The notes under the pieces were generated by a model, which was given only the letters and a program-made list of their open reading frames with translations, had not been told where the DNA came from and searched no databases. From an uncultured Pseudomonadales bacterium (lineage in GTDB: Bacteria > Pseudomonadota > Gammaproteobacteria > Pseudomonadales > Azotimanducaceae): DNA of 64,000 bases. Location of the stretch: assembly GCA_938017975.1 (NCBI GenBank), contig CALIKQ010000035.1, forward strand, positions 1 to 64,000. Direction: 5' to 3'. Below are positions 8,635-17,906 of this stretch, piece by piece (the first letter of the stretch is position 1; each line of letters begins with the position of its first letter). The position numbers were made by a program, and so were the translations under genes.

Positions 8635-11600
8635 TGCATTTTCCAATGCTGGTCAAGATCGAGGAGAACTCGGCTTGCAAGGTCATCTAACGAAACAATA
8701 ATTTCTGACGGCTTGGTAATGAGCCTCGACCAGTAGGGGTCCTGTCCCTCGCTCCCAAAATGTGAGGTCAGCCAATGATGGTCGAGCGCTGCTGTTATCA
8801 AAGAAAGGGTCTCACCTTTTGAATGACGTTTTATCAAATCACTGGCTGTCCCAAAGGGAAACAACAGCGGACGATTGCGGCCGTCATGATAGAGGCTTAC
8901 GTAGTTATTGAGCCACTCAAGGGCAAGTTCTGGTGCAATGGGCGGAAATCGACCCGCTACGATCTTGCCCTGCTTTAAACCAAAAGCATGTGTGGTGATC
9001 TGGTAGTCTGATGCCGCAAGCATTAAGTGCTCAAGCCAACTCTCAAAAAGATGCTTGTGAGAAAGGTCGCCTGCGCGAAATGCTAGATGCTGATCATCGG
9101 TCAAGTTGGTCAGTGCGCTTTCAAGTGTAATGCCGCATACCTTGAGCTCAAGGTTGATCGGTTTCTGATCGGGCACACGATGGGGTTCAGTGGCAGTCAA
9201 AATGCGCTGTGCCTGACCAGCGATGTTGACTAAGCGCTCTTGGCCAATTCTGTGATTGATTGCGGCACCGCTGCTGAGCATAGTGTTGACCCAATCTTTG
9301 GCGCCGCTGCCTTCTCCAAGGGCGGTCATCGCAGAGTCTATGAGTTGAAACCGCGACAAAGCATCAAGGGTAAAGGGCTCTTCGTTGGGGCTAACATCGG
9401 CAGCCACACGAAGGTCGATACTGAAGCAGCGCTCAAAAAAATAACGCGCGGTATGCTTAAAAAATTGTGCGAGTTCACTGATCTCTAGTCGCAAGGGTTG
9501 CGGTGAATCTATCCTCAGCGAGGACAGGGTTGGCGAATCTGCTGGGGCAGCTGTGAGTCCTTCAAACCAGTGATGCTCAAAGCTCTGGATTAAAGGCTCT
9601 TGAAAATAACGTGGGGAGAAGGGCTGCAAGGGGTGATCCACAAAGTGCACACCGTTGAAAATGGTGTCGCAGTAGTCAAACAATTCGCTAAGAACGACAC
9701 TTGGTGGTAAAGGCTCGTTATCCCGTGGGCTGCGCCCGCAGAACGATACGTGTAGTCGTTCACGTGCTGAGAGCAGTGCCTCGAGGAAGAGGTAGCGATC
9801 ATCCTCTTGTCGGGATCGATCCCCGAGCATTGGTCCAATTTGAGCCATGAGATCAAAAGGGTTTTCGATTTGTCGCCTTGGAAATTCCCCTTCGTTCATT
9901 CCCACCAGGCAAACCATTTTAAAGGGGATGCTCCGCATGGGTGTAAGCGTACTGAAAGTAACCCCACCGGTGATAAAACGCATGGAAGGCTGCGGTTTCA
10001 GAAGTGCTTGCTCAAACCAGTATTGGACGAAATTCGTTGACAGTTTTCGAGTCAGTTTGGCTTCCACCGTAAGCGCAAAAAAATCCTCAACAAGGTCTTG
10101 CAAGCGGGCGATATCGATTCGCTCACTGTCGACAGGGTCAAAATATGTGGCGATGCAGTTTAGCAGCAGGGTGTTGAATTCGTCCGGTGTCCGAGCTGAC
10201 GCAAGGGTAGCCTGGGTTGCAGCGATGTGATTTGCAAATTGTAAAAAGCCTTCTAGGACGTCAAGGTTTTCACTGTCTACAGGGTAAGGTGCGATGTTTT
10301 GATACAGCGCATCGTCATCGGTCATAACGCCCATTAGTAATCGATCAATACCAAAGCGCCAGGTGAATTGATGTTCTGCCGGTACCTGCCAGCGTTTGGA
10401 TTTCCGGTCCGCATCCCAAGCCCACCGAATGCCAGTCTCGTGGATCCAAGTTTTGATCCGATCCAGGCCCTCACTGTTGATTTTAAATTTCCGTGCAACC
10501 GCAGGAATATCGAGCCACTGCAGCATCTCTGATGCGGTCAATCTACTTTCCGGTAGCTTTAAAAGATCGATAAAAGTTCGAAAGATATCCGAGGACTGAT
10601 AATGATTCTGGTCAGCAATTCCGTAAGATATTTCATCGCCAAAAACAGCATGGATGACTGGGAGATACGCTTGGATGTCAGGAGCCATCACGATGATGTC
10701 GCTGGGTAGCAATGTCGAGTCTGCAAGGGCTCGATGAATGCTGTCGAGTAACACTTCCATTTCTCGAAGCCGGGAATGGCAGCTATGAAATGCCAGGCTT
10801 TGATCATTTTCCCAATCGGGAAGGTGCATCGTCTGTGAGGCTTGTGCTTCTCGAGCATGAAACAAATCATCCTGGATGACATGCAAACGTGAGTTTCTGT
10901 CGGGCGGGATAAAATACTCTTCTGAGATCAGATAGGGCTCGGCAGTGAGTAATTCGTGGAATTCTTGACCTTGACGCCCCAGCGAGGATAACAGCGGATT
11001 GCCTAGAAAATAGTAATCAGTAACATCCTCTGAAACATTCTTCTGACTGTCGATGGCGGTTTTTAGCTTCTGTCTTTGCGCCCGCTTAGCAGAAACAATG
11101 TCACCCCAATAGGCTTCACTCGGATTCATGAAGTACAGATCAACTTGGCAATGTTTGGCAAGATGGGAAAATGTTTCAAGGTGCATTGGGGCGAGGCTGG
11201 CCAAGCCGAAGAGACTAACGCGTTCAGGTAAGGTCGCCGACAATCGTGATGATTTCAACGTCTCGATAAGCTTCAGATGTAAGTAAGCTCGGTGATTTTT
11301 AGCAAGATTTGGATCATCTGAAATCAGTCGTTGCCACAATCTGGGTTGCCAGCCATGTGGGTTCTGCTTGGGGCCTAGGTGACCGGACTGCCAGGCCAGC
11401 AACCAGTCGGGCCGGTAGAGCAGGTAATTTTCAAAGGCGGCGCTGATCTTCGCAGCCAGCTGAAAATACCGCAAGTCGGCCTCGGAGCCTTGCTTGAGAT
11501 AAGTACGAATGCTGGGTTCGTCAAAATCTTCCAGCAAATGCATTAATCTAAAGGCGAGACTACCGGCTTCAACGGGTTGTTGCTGCTCGATCTCAAGGAC

Positions 11601-11822
11601 CTGCTGATAGAGTTGCCATATAAATTGAGCCGGAAGCTGACACTTGATATTGGCGGCAATACCAAGCCGCTCCGCAGCCTGAAGTTTGAGCCATTGACCA
11701 GTGCCAAGGGATTGAACCAATACAATCTCCGGTTGCAGTGGGTCTCCCGGGCTCGCCGCTGATTGTATACAGAACTGAGCGCCAAGCTGCTCGAGATCAT
11801 TGGATTGGATTAGGCGTAGCAT
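8631..11822 (-). CDS. recC: Exodeoxyribonuclease V subunit gamma (RecC)
   Basis: A roughly 1063-residue RecC, the scaffold and Chi-recognition subunit of RecBCD. It has a degenerate SF1 helicase fold without a usable Walker A motif. Segments such as GMNEGEFPRR, and the RYFFERCFSIDL region near residue 780, match the family. I chose the ATG at 11822 because the product then begins MLRLIQSND, in register with the usual RecC N-terminus (MLRVYHSN in E. coli); an upstream ATG at 11849 adds nine residues. It is the first gene of the recC-recB-recD-acyltransferase run and is divergent from the P450 gene across about 250 bases that must hold both promoters. Confidence 0.93.
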   Translation of the reverse strand: MLRLIQSNDLEQLGAQFCIQSAASPGDPLQPEIVLVQSLGTGQWLKLQAAERLGIAANIKCQLPAQFIWQLYQQVLEIEQQQPVEAGSLAFRLMHLLEDFDEPSIRTYLKQGSEADLRYFQLAAKISAAFENYLLYRPDWLLAWQSGHLGPKQNPHGWQPRLWQRLISDDPNLAKNHRAYLHLKLIETLKSSRLSATLPERVSLFGLASLAPMHLETFSHLAKHCQVDLYFMNPSEAYWGDIVSAKRAQRQKLKTAIDSQKNVSEDVTDYYFLGNPLLSSLGRQGQEFHELLTAEPYLISEEYFIPPDRNSRLHVIQDDLFHAREAQASQTMHLPDWENDQSLAFHSCHSRLREMEVLLDSIHRALADSTLLPSDIIVMAPDIQAYLPVIHAVFGDEISYGIADQNHYQSSDIFRTFIDLLKLPESRLTASEMLQWLDIPAVARKFKINSEGLDRIKTWIHETGIRWAWDADRKSKRWQVPAEHQFTWRFGIDRLLMGVMTDDDALYQNIAPYPVDSENLDVLEGFLQFANHIAATQATLASARTPDEFNTLLLNCIATYFDPVDSERIDIARLQDLVEDFFALTVEAKLTRKLSTNFVQYWFEQALLKPQPSMRFITGGVTFSTLTPMRSIPFKMVCLVGMNEGEFPRRQIENPFDLMAQIGPMLGDRSRQEDDRYLFLEALLSARERLHVSFCGRSPRDNEPLPPSVVLSELFDYCDTIFNGVHFVDHPLQPFSPRYFQEPLIQSFEHHWFEGLTAAPADSPTLSSLRIDSPQPLRLEISELAQFFKHTARYFFERCFSIDLRVAADVSPNEEPFTLDALSRFQLIDSAMTALGEGSGAKDWVNTMLSSGAAINHRIGQERLVNIAGQAQRILTATEPHRVPDQKPINLELKVCGITLESALTNLTDDQHLAFRAGDLSHKHLFESWLEHLMLAASDYQITTHAFGLKQGKIVAGRFPPIAPELALEWLNNYVSLYHDGRNRPLLFPFGTASDLIKRHSKGETLSLITAALDHHWLTSHFGSEGQDPYWSRLITKPSEIIVSLDDLASRVLLDLDQHWKMQ

Positions 11823-12069
11823 CAAGCCGGATTCTGGATTTTGGATCATCGTAACCGAGGATGAACGAGGAGGAAACAGATCGTCAGTATTCGTTGCGAG
11901 TTATCTGTTTTTTCGATTTTCAGGCGGTTTAGAGACGCTCCGAGCAGGGCATGCTGTACCTAATTATGGAAATCGCAAGCTAAAAATAGTGGTATCGGTT
12001 TGTTAGAGCGGCAATGATAGAGTAATCACAACAAAGCAAAGGAAAACGTAGCAGCGCAAAGGAGTCACC

Positions 12070-13365
12070 ATGAACGATATGATCATTGAAGCGCCTGATC
12101 CCTATACGATCGATTTAGAAGCGCTCAACGTTGCGCAGCCCGCAATCTTTCAAGCCGATGCCCATTGGCGGTACTTTGAACGTCTGCGTAATGAGGCGCC
12201 GGTTCACTATTGCCCCGAGAGCGACTTTGGCGCTTATTGGTCGGTGACTCGCTATCAGGATATTTTCGCTGTTGACACAGATCCTCAGCGGTTCTCATCC
12301 GCCAAGGGGATCACCATTGGTGGCGCCGGCGGTGCCCCTGTTGCCAAGAAGCAATCTGCACCCGAACTTGAACCTAAAAAGCCACAACAACAATTCGATG
12401 GCTTTGGAATGTTTATTGCGATGGACCCACCGAAACATGACCTGCAACGGTCAACGGTCACTGGCGTTGTAGCGCCGCCGAACTTGGCTCTGATGGCAGA
12501 GACCATTCGCGCGCGAGCTACGACTATTCTTGACGGATTGCCCGTAGGTGAATCCTTCGATTGGGTCGATCGAGTCTCGGTTGAACTGACGACACAAATG
12601 CTCGCGATTTTGTTCGATTTTCCATTCGAGGATCGCCGAAAACTGACGCGCTGGAGCGATGTGGCAACCAATCCCCCGGGAACCGGTGTCACTGAATCTG
12701 CAGAGCAACGTCGTGCCGAGCTGATCGAGTGCCTGGAATATTTCACCGAGCTCTGGAATGAGCGGGTTAAAGCGGAGCCGAAAGGTGATTTAATCTCCAT
12801 GCTTGCTCATGGTGAGGCGACGAAGAACATGGTGCCGTTTGAATTTTTGGGCAATTTGCTACTGCTGATTGTGGGCGGGAATGACACGACCAGAAATTCG
12901 ATTTCTGGAGGTGTTTTGGCCTTGAATGAGAACCCGGCTGAATACGCAAAGCTACGTAAAACCCCGGGCCTGATACCCAACATGGTTTCGGAAATCATTC
13001 GTTGGCAGACTCCACTTGCTCACATGCGCCGCACAACGACTCAGCCTGTGACATTAAATGGGGTCGATATTCCTGAGGGAGAAAAAGTGGTGATGTGGTA
13101 TGTCTCTGGTAATCGCGATGAATCCGCAATTACCCGTGCATCGGAGTTTTTGATTGATCGTCAAAAAGCGCGACAACATTTGTCTTTTGGATTCGGAATT
13201 CATCGCTGTATGGGAAATCGGTTGGCTGAAATGCAGTTGCGCATCCTTTGGGAGGAAATACAAAAGCGATTCCGATTTGTTGAAGTCGTCGCCGCGCCCC
13301 AGCGCACTTATTCGACCTTCGTGAAGGGCTACACCCAGATGCAGGTTCGATTACATCCTTATTAG
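12070..13365 (+). CDS. Cytochrome P450, CYP153-family alkane hydroxylase
   Basis: A 431-residue soluble P450. The heme-ligand loop FGFGIHRCMG starts at residue 373, with the thiolate Cys380. The I-helix oxygen-activation motif GGNDTT is at 269-274, and the ExxR pair lies in EIIRWQT. Long stretches match the CYP153 signature, including FIAMDPPKHD, DWVDRVSVELTTQM, LGNLLLLIVGGND, TPLAHMRRT and VMWYVSGNRDE. Known CYP153 enzymes hydroxylate the terminal carbon of medium-chain alkanes, limonene or fatty acids, taking electrons from a 2Fe-2S ferredoxin and a FAD reductase. Neither partner is adjacent here, so they must come from elsewhere. The start is supported by AAGGAG seven to eight bases upstream. 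Substrate range is not readable from sequence. Confidence 0.93.
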   Translation: MNDMIIEAPDPYTIDLEALNVAQPAIFQADAHWRYFERLRNEAPVHYCPESDFGAYWSVTRYQDIFAVDTDPQRFSSAKGITIGGAGGAPVAKKQSAPELEPKKPQQQFDGFGMFIAMDPPKHDLQRSTVTGVVAPPNLALMAETIRARATTILDGLPVGESFDWVDRVSVELTTQMLAILFDFPFEDRRKLTRWSDVATNPPGTGVTESAEQRRAELIECLEYFTELWNERVKAEPKGDLISMLAHGEATKNMVPFEFLGNLLLLIVGGNDTTRNSISGGVLALNENPAEYAKLRKTPGLIPNMVSEIIRWQTPLAHMRRTTTQPVTLNGVDIPEGEKVVMWYVSGNRDESAITRASEFLIDRQKARQHLSFGFGIHRCMGNRLAEMQLRILWEEIQKRFRFVEVVAAPQRTYSTFVKGYTQMQVRLHPY

Positions 13366-13382
13366 CTGGATTTTTGATTCAG

Positions 13383-13420
13383 TATTGGGTTGCTGCTGTA
13401 TTGGGTTGCTGCTGTATTGG
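13383..13420 (+). repeat. Tandem 16-bp repeat, about 2.4 copies
   Basis: The unit tattgggttgctgctg occurs twice without change (13383-13398, 13399-13414), followed by a partial tattgg (13415-13420). It begins 18 bases after the P450 stop codon and is outside any gene. It is most simply a replication-slippage duplication. It is not part of a longer array. Confidence 0.9.
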
Positions 13421-13543
13421 ATAGTTGCTTAAAAGACGATTCGCAATACCCGCGGCATTTTGAGGAGCGTGCTTTTTGATGAGGCTAGACGCGCAAAGAA
13501 AGCCATCAATCTTTGAAGAATTGTATTTAAAGGGAGAGATATT

Positions 13544-14008
13544 ATGATTTCAGGATTTCATCACGTGGCTTTTGCCTGTAAGGACCCCGAGGAAACGCGT
13601 CACTTTTATGAAGATTTGCTTGGTTTTCCTTTGATTCATACGGAAATTGATGGCAACGACACTGGCGGGATAAAACATTTATTTTTTGATTTGGGTGACG
13701 GAAGCTCGATGGCTTTTTTTTATCTAGAGGGCGACCGAGCACCCAGTGACTACAAGACAGAGATTTCGACCGGTTTAGGGCTGCCAGTTTGGGTCAATCA
13801 TGTCGCTTTTAAGGCGAATATCGAACGAAAGCAGCAAGTGCGGGAGAGGCTGCATCAGGCTGGCTTAGCCCCGCTGATGGAGGTCGACCATGACTGGTGT
13901 CAGAGTCTTTATTACGTCGACCCTAACGGCATTATGGTGGAGTTTTGTGAGGACTCTCCGGGAATCGTTCCAGATCGGGCGACTGCTCTTCAGCGCTTGC
14001 AGGCATAG
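13544..14008 (+). CDS. VOC-family (glyoxalase/dioxygenase fold) metalloprotein
   Basis: A 154-residue vicinal-oxygen-chelate protein. It starts GFHHVAFACKDP, with the early His typical of the first beta-alpha-beta-beta-beta module. It repeats as NHVAFKA around residue 86, and ends with YYVDPNGIMVEFCED, whose Glu is a usual metal ligand. The family includes glyoxalase I, extradiol dioxygenases, epimerases and resistance proteins. Size and motif spacing do not choose between them. A GGGAG site precedes the ATG. It follows the CYP153 gene on the same strand after about 180 bases, so it may share its transcript, but a link in function is inference. Confidence 0.8.
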   Translation: MISGFHHVAFACKDPEETRHFYEDLLGFPLIHTEIDGNDTGGIKHLFFDLGDGSSMAFFYLEGDRAPSDYKTEISTGLGLPVWVNHVAFKANIERKQQVRERLHQAGLAPLMEVDHDWCQSLYYVDPNGIMVEFCEDSPGIVPDRATALQRLQA

Positions 14009-14147
14009 CAGTTCCATTCTCAGCAAAAAAAGGAGCAAGCCTGATCACAGCTGGACAAATTGCTTAAAGCCTTGAACCTTGGTGATCCTCGCGAGAGAAG
14101 AAGGTAAGCGGAAAGAAGCAAAAGTAAAGCCTTAATCCATGATCCGT

Positions 14148-14216
14148 CAGCACCAACTCGTTTGCAGCCGTCTAAAACGAGCATTTAAAAGTGGTTTGCG
14201 GGCCCCACTGGTGCTG
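14148..14216 (+). ncRNA. Candidate three-way-junction RNA or DNA structural element
   Basis: Three nested perfect pairings fall within 69 bases. The outer stem CAGCACC (14148-14154) pairs with GGTGCTG (14210-14216). The second stem CTCGTTT (14157-14163) pairs with AAACGAG (14175-14181) around an 11-base loop. The third stem AGTGG (14190-14194) pairs with CCACT (14205-14209) around a 10-base loop. Together they make a classic three-way junction on either strand. It matches no riboswitch consensus I know; the cobalamin-riboswitch boxes are absent. It lies 140 bases after the VOC gene and 524 bases before the TonB receptor, so it could be a 3'-UTR, a small RNA or a leader element. Confidence 0.35.
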
Positions 14217-14280
14217 CCGAATCGTCATTTTGATGCAGGATAGTGGCACCTTTTGGCACGCTCGCTGAGCAGAAAAAGTG

Positions 14281-14345
14281 ATGGATCCTCTTGCTCAAAG
14301 TAACGGTCTATCGCCTCATTGGCTTCTTGGGGGAAGAAGATCCAT
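14281..14345. repeat. Imperfect inverted repeat (12-bp arms, one mismatch)
   Basis: ATGGATCCTCTT (14281-14292) is complementary to AAGAAGATCCAT (14334-14345) at 11 of 12 positions, with a 41-base spacer. It follows the three-way-junction element by 64 bases. No T-run follows either arm, so it is not an intrinsic terminator. It may be part of a larger transcript fold or a remnant of a mobile-element end; no transposase is present. Confidence 0.6.
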
Positions 14346-14739
14346 GAATGCTTTGGCTCAAATAGCCTGTTTTCAATGATTCTGCTTGGCTTGCTTGATT
14401 TGCAGTTTAGAGCTTTGAAATCTTAAGCCTTGAGTGCGTCGATATTTGTGCAGAAGCGGGCGAGGATCGAAGCAGATCTGACCTGACATGCGCTGATGTA
14501 TTTTAAAGCGCTGATCTAGGCCGAAAGTTCGCCAGAGAAACCTGAAAATAAAGTCTTTTTGTAAGTTGACCGGGGGTTCTAAGGATGTTTAAGATCAAGC
14601 CAAGGGAGCGCTTTTGATGTTTTGATAAAAAATGATTTAAGGCGCAAGCATAAGCTTGTTTTGTTGGTAGAAGAAATAAAAAAATATCGTAATCGGCGCC
14701 GCTGGCGGATCACGGAATCTCAATAAAAGGGGTGGAGTC

Positions 14740-17700
14740 ATGGGAAATGTAATTGAAGAGTCAAGGATGGCGCGGTCGATTCTGGTTTTAGGACTGACAT
14801 TGTGTTTTGTAGGGTCGAGTCTGGCAGAAGAAAATAAGCGACAAATCGAAGAAGTGATCGTCACTGCCGAAAAAGTTGAATCAACGGTCTCTGATACCTC
14901 GATTTCGATCACAGCATTCTCGGAAGAAGCGATCGAGGATTTCGGAATTCAGGGAGCCGATGAGCTGGTCAACTATATTCCTGCAACAACTCGAGATGCA
15001 TACGATATTCGAATTAGGGGAGTCGGTCGAAACTTCCGAGCCTTGGGAGGTGACCCAGGGGTTGCCACCTACTACAACGGTATCTATTCCCCAGATTTCG
15101 GAATCGCGGCCTCCGAAAACGGTTTATACGACCTTGCTCGAGTTGAAGTGCTTCGGGGACCACAAGGCACCCTCTACGGCCGGAACTCGATTGGCGGTGC
15201 GCTTAACTATGTCACCAATAGCGCAACCTATGATCCGGAAGGCGAAGTACGGATCCAAATGGGGGGATACAACACTAAAGAACTTTACGCCATGGTATCG
15301 GGAGGCTTAATCGACGATGTGCTCGCTGGTAGGTTGACTGCGACGAAGCGTGATCGCGATGGTCACCAAGAGGGCATCAACGGTGCTCCTGATCTTGACT
15401 CCACGCATGATCGCAACGTGGCGCTATCGTTTTTGATTGATGTCAGCCCGGATATTTCGATTAAAGTGCGTGCTAACGATCGGCTTTCAGATCGCGCGAT
15501 TGGTATCTTTGGTCATGTGGATCAAGGTCCCATGGGAATGCGCGGTCCAGCCACCGATTATCCTGCTTATGGCTTAAGGGCCGTTCCCGCAGGAACGCCT
15601 GGAGCGCTCATGTTCACTGACCCTGGCGCGGGTGCGACAATTTACGGGTTGCCCGTTCGCCCAGGCATTGATGAAGCAGCGTCTGCGATGCCGAATGCTG
15701 CTTTTGGGCGAACCGAAGGTGATGCGCTCTTCGGGATGCAGGACTCGGATACTATGCTGGGCATGGTCAACAATTCGGGCGAAAACTGTGAATGGCCCTA
15801 TGAAAGTACGGAATGTAACAACTCAAAATTTGAGCACATGTCTAGCAGCTTCGAGCTGACATGGGATATTAATGATGATATGTCGTTGAGTTACCTATTC
15901 GGTACCAACGACTTTGAATACACCTTCAATATCGATATCGATGGATACGACAGTGATTTTTCCAAATACCGGCAGACGGTTTTAGAGGATGTGTGGAACT
16001 ATTCACATGAGCTGCGTTTGCAATTGCAGCTGGGCGATAAACTTTCGGTAACGTCTGGTCTATTTAGTTTTACAGAAGCCAGAAATCAAAACTACTCACT
16101 GACTAATAATACGCTACGATTTACACAGGCAGCAGACTATGGTGATCTCGCCATTCCCACACCGACGCCACCGAACCTTTCTGTTATTGGATTAGACGAT
16201 GTTGATTTTGGATTGGGCGGCTTAAGCTTCCTGCAATTGTTAGGAGCCCTGACGGGCCTACAGCAGTCACCTGTAGGAATTGATAGTGCGGGTGATGGCC
16301 AGCAGGTTGCAGGTTTATGGGGTGGAAGCGAAGATCTCTACCGTCATAAAAATAGAACGGTCAACGAGCAGGTGGCGTTCTTCACTCAGGCAACGTTTGA
16401 GATCAACGATCAATTCGCGTTAGTTGCTGGTGTTCGATACGCAAAAGACGATAAAGACGCGCTTGAGCGTCGTACGGCGTACTACGAGCTGCCAGCGACA
16501 GCAGCAGGCGCCGGGGGGTTGTTAGCTGGACTGAGCACCCTGCCAACGGCGATTATGCCGTTGTTGGGATACGCTGAGGCGCCAAATGTTGTGGCTAACG
16601 CTGCGCCCTTTGCCGCCTTGCCGCCGGAAGTTAACCCTTACGGTCAGAACCTGCTCTTTGTGCTGCACTCTGTCGGTGCGGTCACTGATCTTGCGCTGAT
16701 GAACATCGCAACGGGTCGTGCCACCTTCACGGGCGATGCCGCAAATCCCATTGCGCCAGTTTGTGACATTACCGATGCAAGTTGCGGGTCCCCTTTACTG
16801 CTTCAGGGACTGCCGCTGTCCTTTGCTTGGCGAACCTCTGATTCTGACAGTTGGTCGGATACTAACTTCAGACTTAATTTAGATTGGACACCTAACGACG
16901 ACACCTTGATGTATTTCTCTGTGACAACAGGCTATCGAGCAGGTGGGTACTCATTGGGGGTGCTGGACGCACGGGTCCAAACGGACGCGAGTTGTTTGAA
17001 TACAGGTTTCCTCCTCAACTGTTTGAAACCCGTGTCTTATGACAAAGAGACGGTAACGGCATTCGAGGTCGGCTACAAAGGAACCTTCATGGATGGACGG
17101 GCTCAGGTGAATGCAGCAGTCTATCGATATGACTATGAAAACTACCAGGATCAGATTGATACCTTTGACTCAGCTAGAAACGCCTCGGTTGATACGGCGA
17201 CCAATGCCGGTGATGCGACCAATATGGGTTTTGAGATAGAAGGCACCTTTTTAATTGGCGATAACCTTACCGTGGGCGGAAACTATAGCTTTACCGACAC
17301 AGAGTACAGCGAGTCCTATGAGGTGACTGAGCGGGACGATCCATCTCTGCCAAACTCTCTGTTTGCTTTTGCTCTGGATGAAAATGGCGATCGCGTGGTG
17401 ACGCAAACTGGCAACGTTTTCAACCTCGCAGCCTATGTACGCAACGTACAAGGTAATCCGCTAAAGCGTATCCCAAAGCATAAAGGTGTTTTGTATGGAA
17501 CTTATGAAGTACCGACAACCAGTGGGACGGTTGCTTTCAACGCAAGCTACAGTTACACAGGTGAGTACTGGTCCTCTGCGATACAGCGTGATTTAGACAG
17601 GGTGCCCTCGCGGAAGCGAATTGATATGAGTATCAGCTGGAAAGATGATGCGAATCGTTGGGCTGCCAGATTCTTCGTGGATAATGTCTCAGATGAGCGT

Positions 17701-17811
17701 GTGTTTAGGGGATTTGGGACGTCAACAGAATCGAGCAACTACTCCTTGACCGGTGAGCGTCTGTATCCTCGCTATTGGGGGATCGATGTCACCCGCCGTT
17801 TCGGTGGTTAA
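14740..17811 (+). CDS. TonB-dependent outer-membrane receptor
   Basis: A 1023-residue outer-membrane receptor that moves a scarce ligand into the periplasm using TonB/ExbBD energy. A signal peptide ends near SSLAEE (residues ~24-30). The TonB box EEVIVTAEK follows, then a plug domain with the RVEVLRGPQGTLYGRNSIGG signature, and a 22-strand barrel ending in GIDVTRRFGG with no C-terminal aromatic. Extracellular loops hold cysteine pairs (near residues 349-357, 676-684 and 749-763) that may be disulfide-bonded. The ATG at 14740 is preferred over 14767 because AGGGG lies eight bases upstream. Ligand cannot be read from sequence; siderophores, cobalamin, carbohydrates and hydrocarbons or steroids are all precedented. 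A strong terminator follows. Confidence 0.93.
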   Translation: MGNVIEESRMARSILVLGLTLCFVGSSLAEENKRQIEEVIVTAEKVESTVSDTSISITAFSEEAIEDFGIQGADELVNYIPATTRDAYDIRIRGVGRNFRALGGDPGVATYYNGIYSPDFGIAASENGLYDLARVEVLRGPQGTLYGRNSIGGALNYVTNSATYDPEGEVRIQMGGYNTKELYAMVSGGLIDDVLAGRLTATKRDRDGHQEGINGAPDLDSTHDRNVALSFLIDVSPDISIKVRANDRLSDRAIGIFGHVDQGPMGMRGPATDYPAYGLRAVPAGTPGALMFTDPGAGATIYGLPVRPGIDEAASAMPNAAFGRTEGDALFGMQDSDTMLGMVNNSGENCEWPYESTECNNSKFEHMSSSFELTWDINDDMSLSYLFGTNDFEYTFNIDIDGYDSDFSKYRQTVLEDVWNYSHELRLQLQLGDKLSVTSGLFSFTEARNQNYSLTNNTLRFTQAADYGDLAIPTPTPPNLSVIGLDDVDFGLGGLSFLQLLGALTGLQQSPVGIDSAGDGQQVAGLWGGSEDLYRHKNRTVNEQVAFFTQATFEINDQFALVAGVRYAKDDKDALERRTAYYELPATAAGAGGLLAGLSTLPTAIMPLLGYAEAPNVVANAAPFAALPPEVNPYGQNLLFVLHSVGAVTDLALMNIATGRATFTGDAANPIAPVCDITDASCGSPLLLQGLPLSFAWRTSDSDSWSDTNFRLNLDWTPNDDTLMYFSVTTGYRAGGYSLGVLDARVQTDASCLNTGFLLNCLKPVSYDKETVTAFEVGYKGTFMDGRAQVNAAVYRYDYENYQDQIDTFDSARNASVDTATNAGDATNMGFEIEGTFLIGDNLTVGGNYSFTDTEYSESYEVTERDDPSLPNSLFAFALDENGDRVVTQTGNVFNLAAYVRNVQGNPLKRIPKHKGVLYGTYEVPTTSGTVAFNASYSYTGEYWSSAIQRDLDRVPSRKRIDMSISWKDDANRWAARFFVDNVSDERVFRGFGTSTESSNYSLTGERLYPRYWGIDVTRRFGG

Positions 17812-17826
17812 GTCGAAGAGATGTTG

Positions 17827-17856
17827 AAAAAAGGGCGCATAGCGCCCTTTTTTTTT
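17827..17856 (+). terminator. Rho-independent terminator after the TonB receptor
   Basis: GGGCGC (17833-17838) pairs with GCGCCC (17842-17847) around a three-base loop. The stem extends by six A-T pairs and is followed by a run of nine Ts. It begins 16 bases past the receptor stop codon. Confidence 0.93.
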
Positions 17857-17906
17857 GATCGAGAAAGGGTTTAAACGCGCTTTCAAAAGGCGCAGGGAGT
17901 GGATCA

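Larger units (their letters stand above)
14009..14739. other. 731-base region without a convincing gene; structured
   Basis: No reading frame here has a good start, ribosome site and family match. It contains the nested inverted repeats at 14148-14216 and the long hairpin at 14281-14345. On the minus strand, two overlapping frames stay open for about 65-70 codons each between roughly 14580 and 14225. They have protein-like composition but no recognisable family and no clear start, so a decayed gene is possible. The last ~60 bases are A/T-rich and probably contain the promoter and leader of the TonB-dependent receptor. Confidence 0.6.

Noticed and set aside
12285-12800. Long minus-strand frame inside the P450 gene
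   Set aside because: It lies wholly opposite a clear CYP153 gene, has no ribosome site, and its composition mirrors the P450 codons.
13383-13420. Direct repeat as an attachment site or mobile-element end
   Set aside because: Only 2.4 tandem copies next to each other; no integrase, no tRNA gene and no second copy elsewhere was noticed.
14009-14739. Cobalamin or other known riboswitch upstream of the TonB receptor
   Set aside because: The cobalamin-riboswitch conserved boxes are not found and no other known riboswitch consensus fits; only generic inverted repeats are present.
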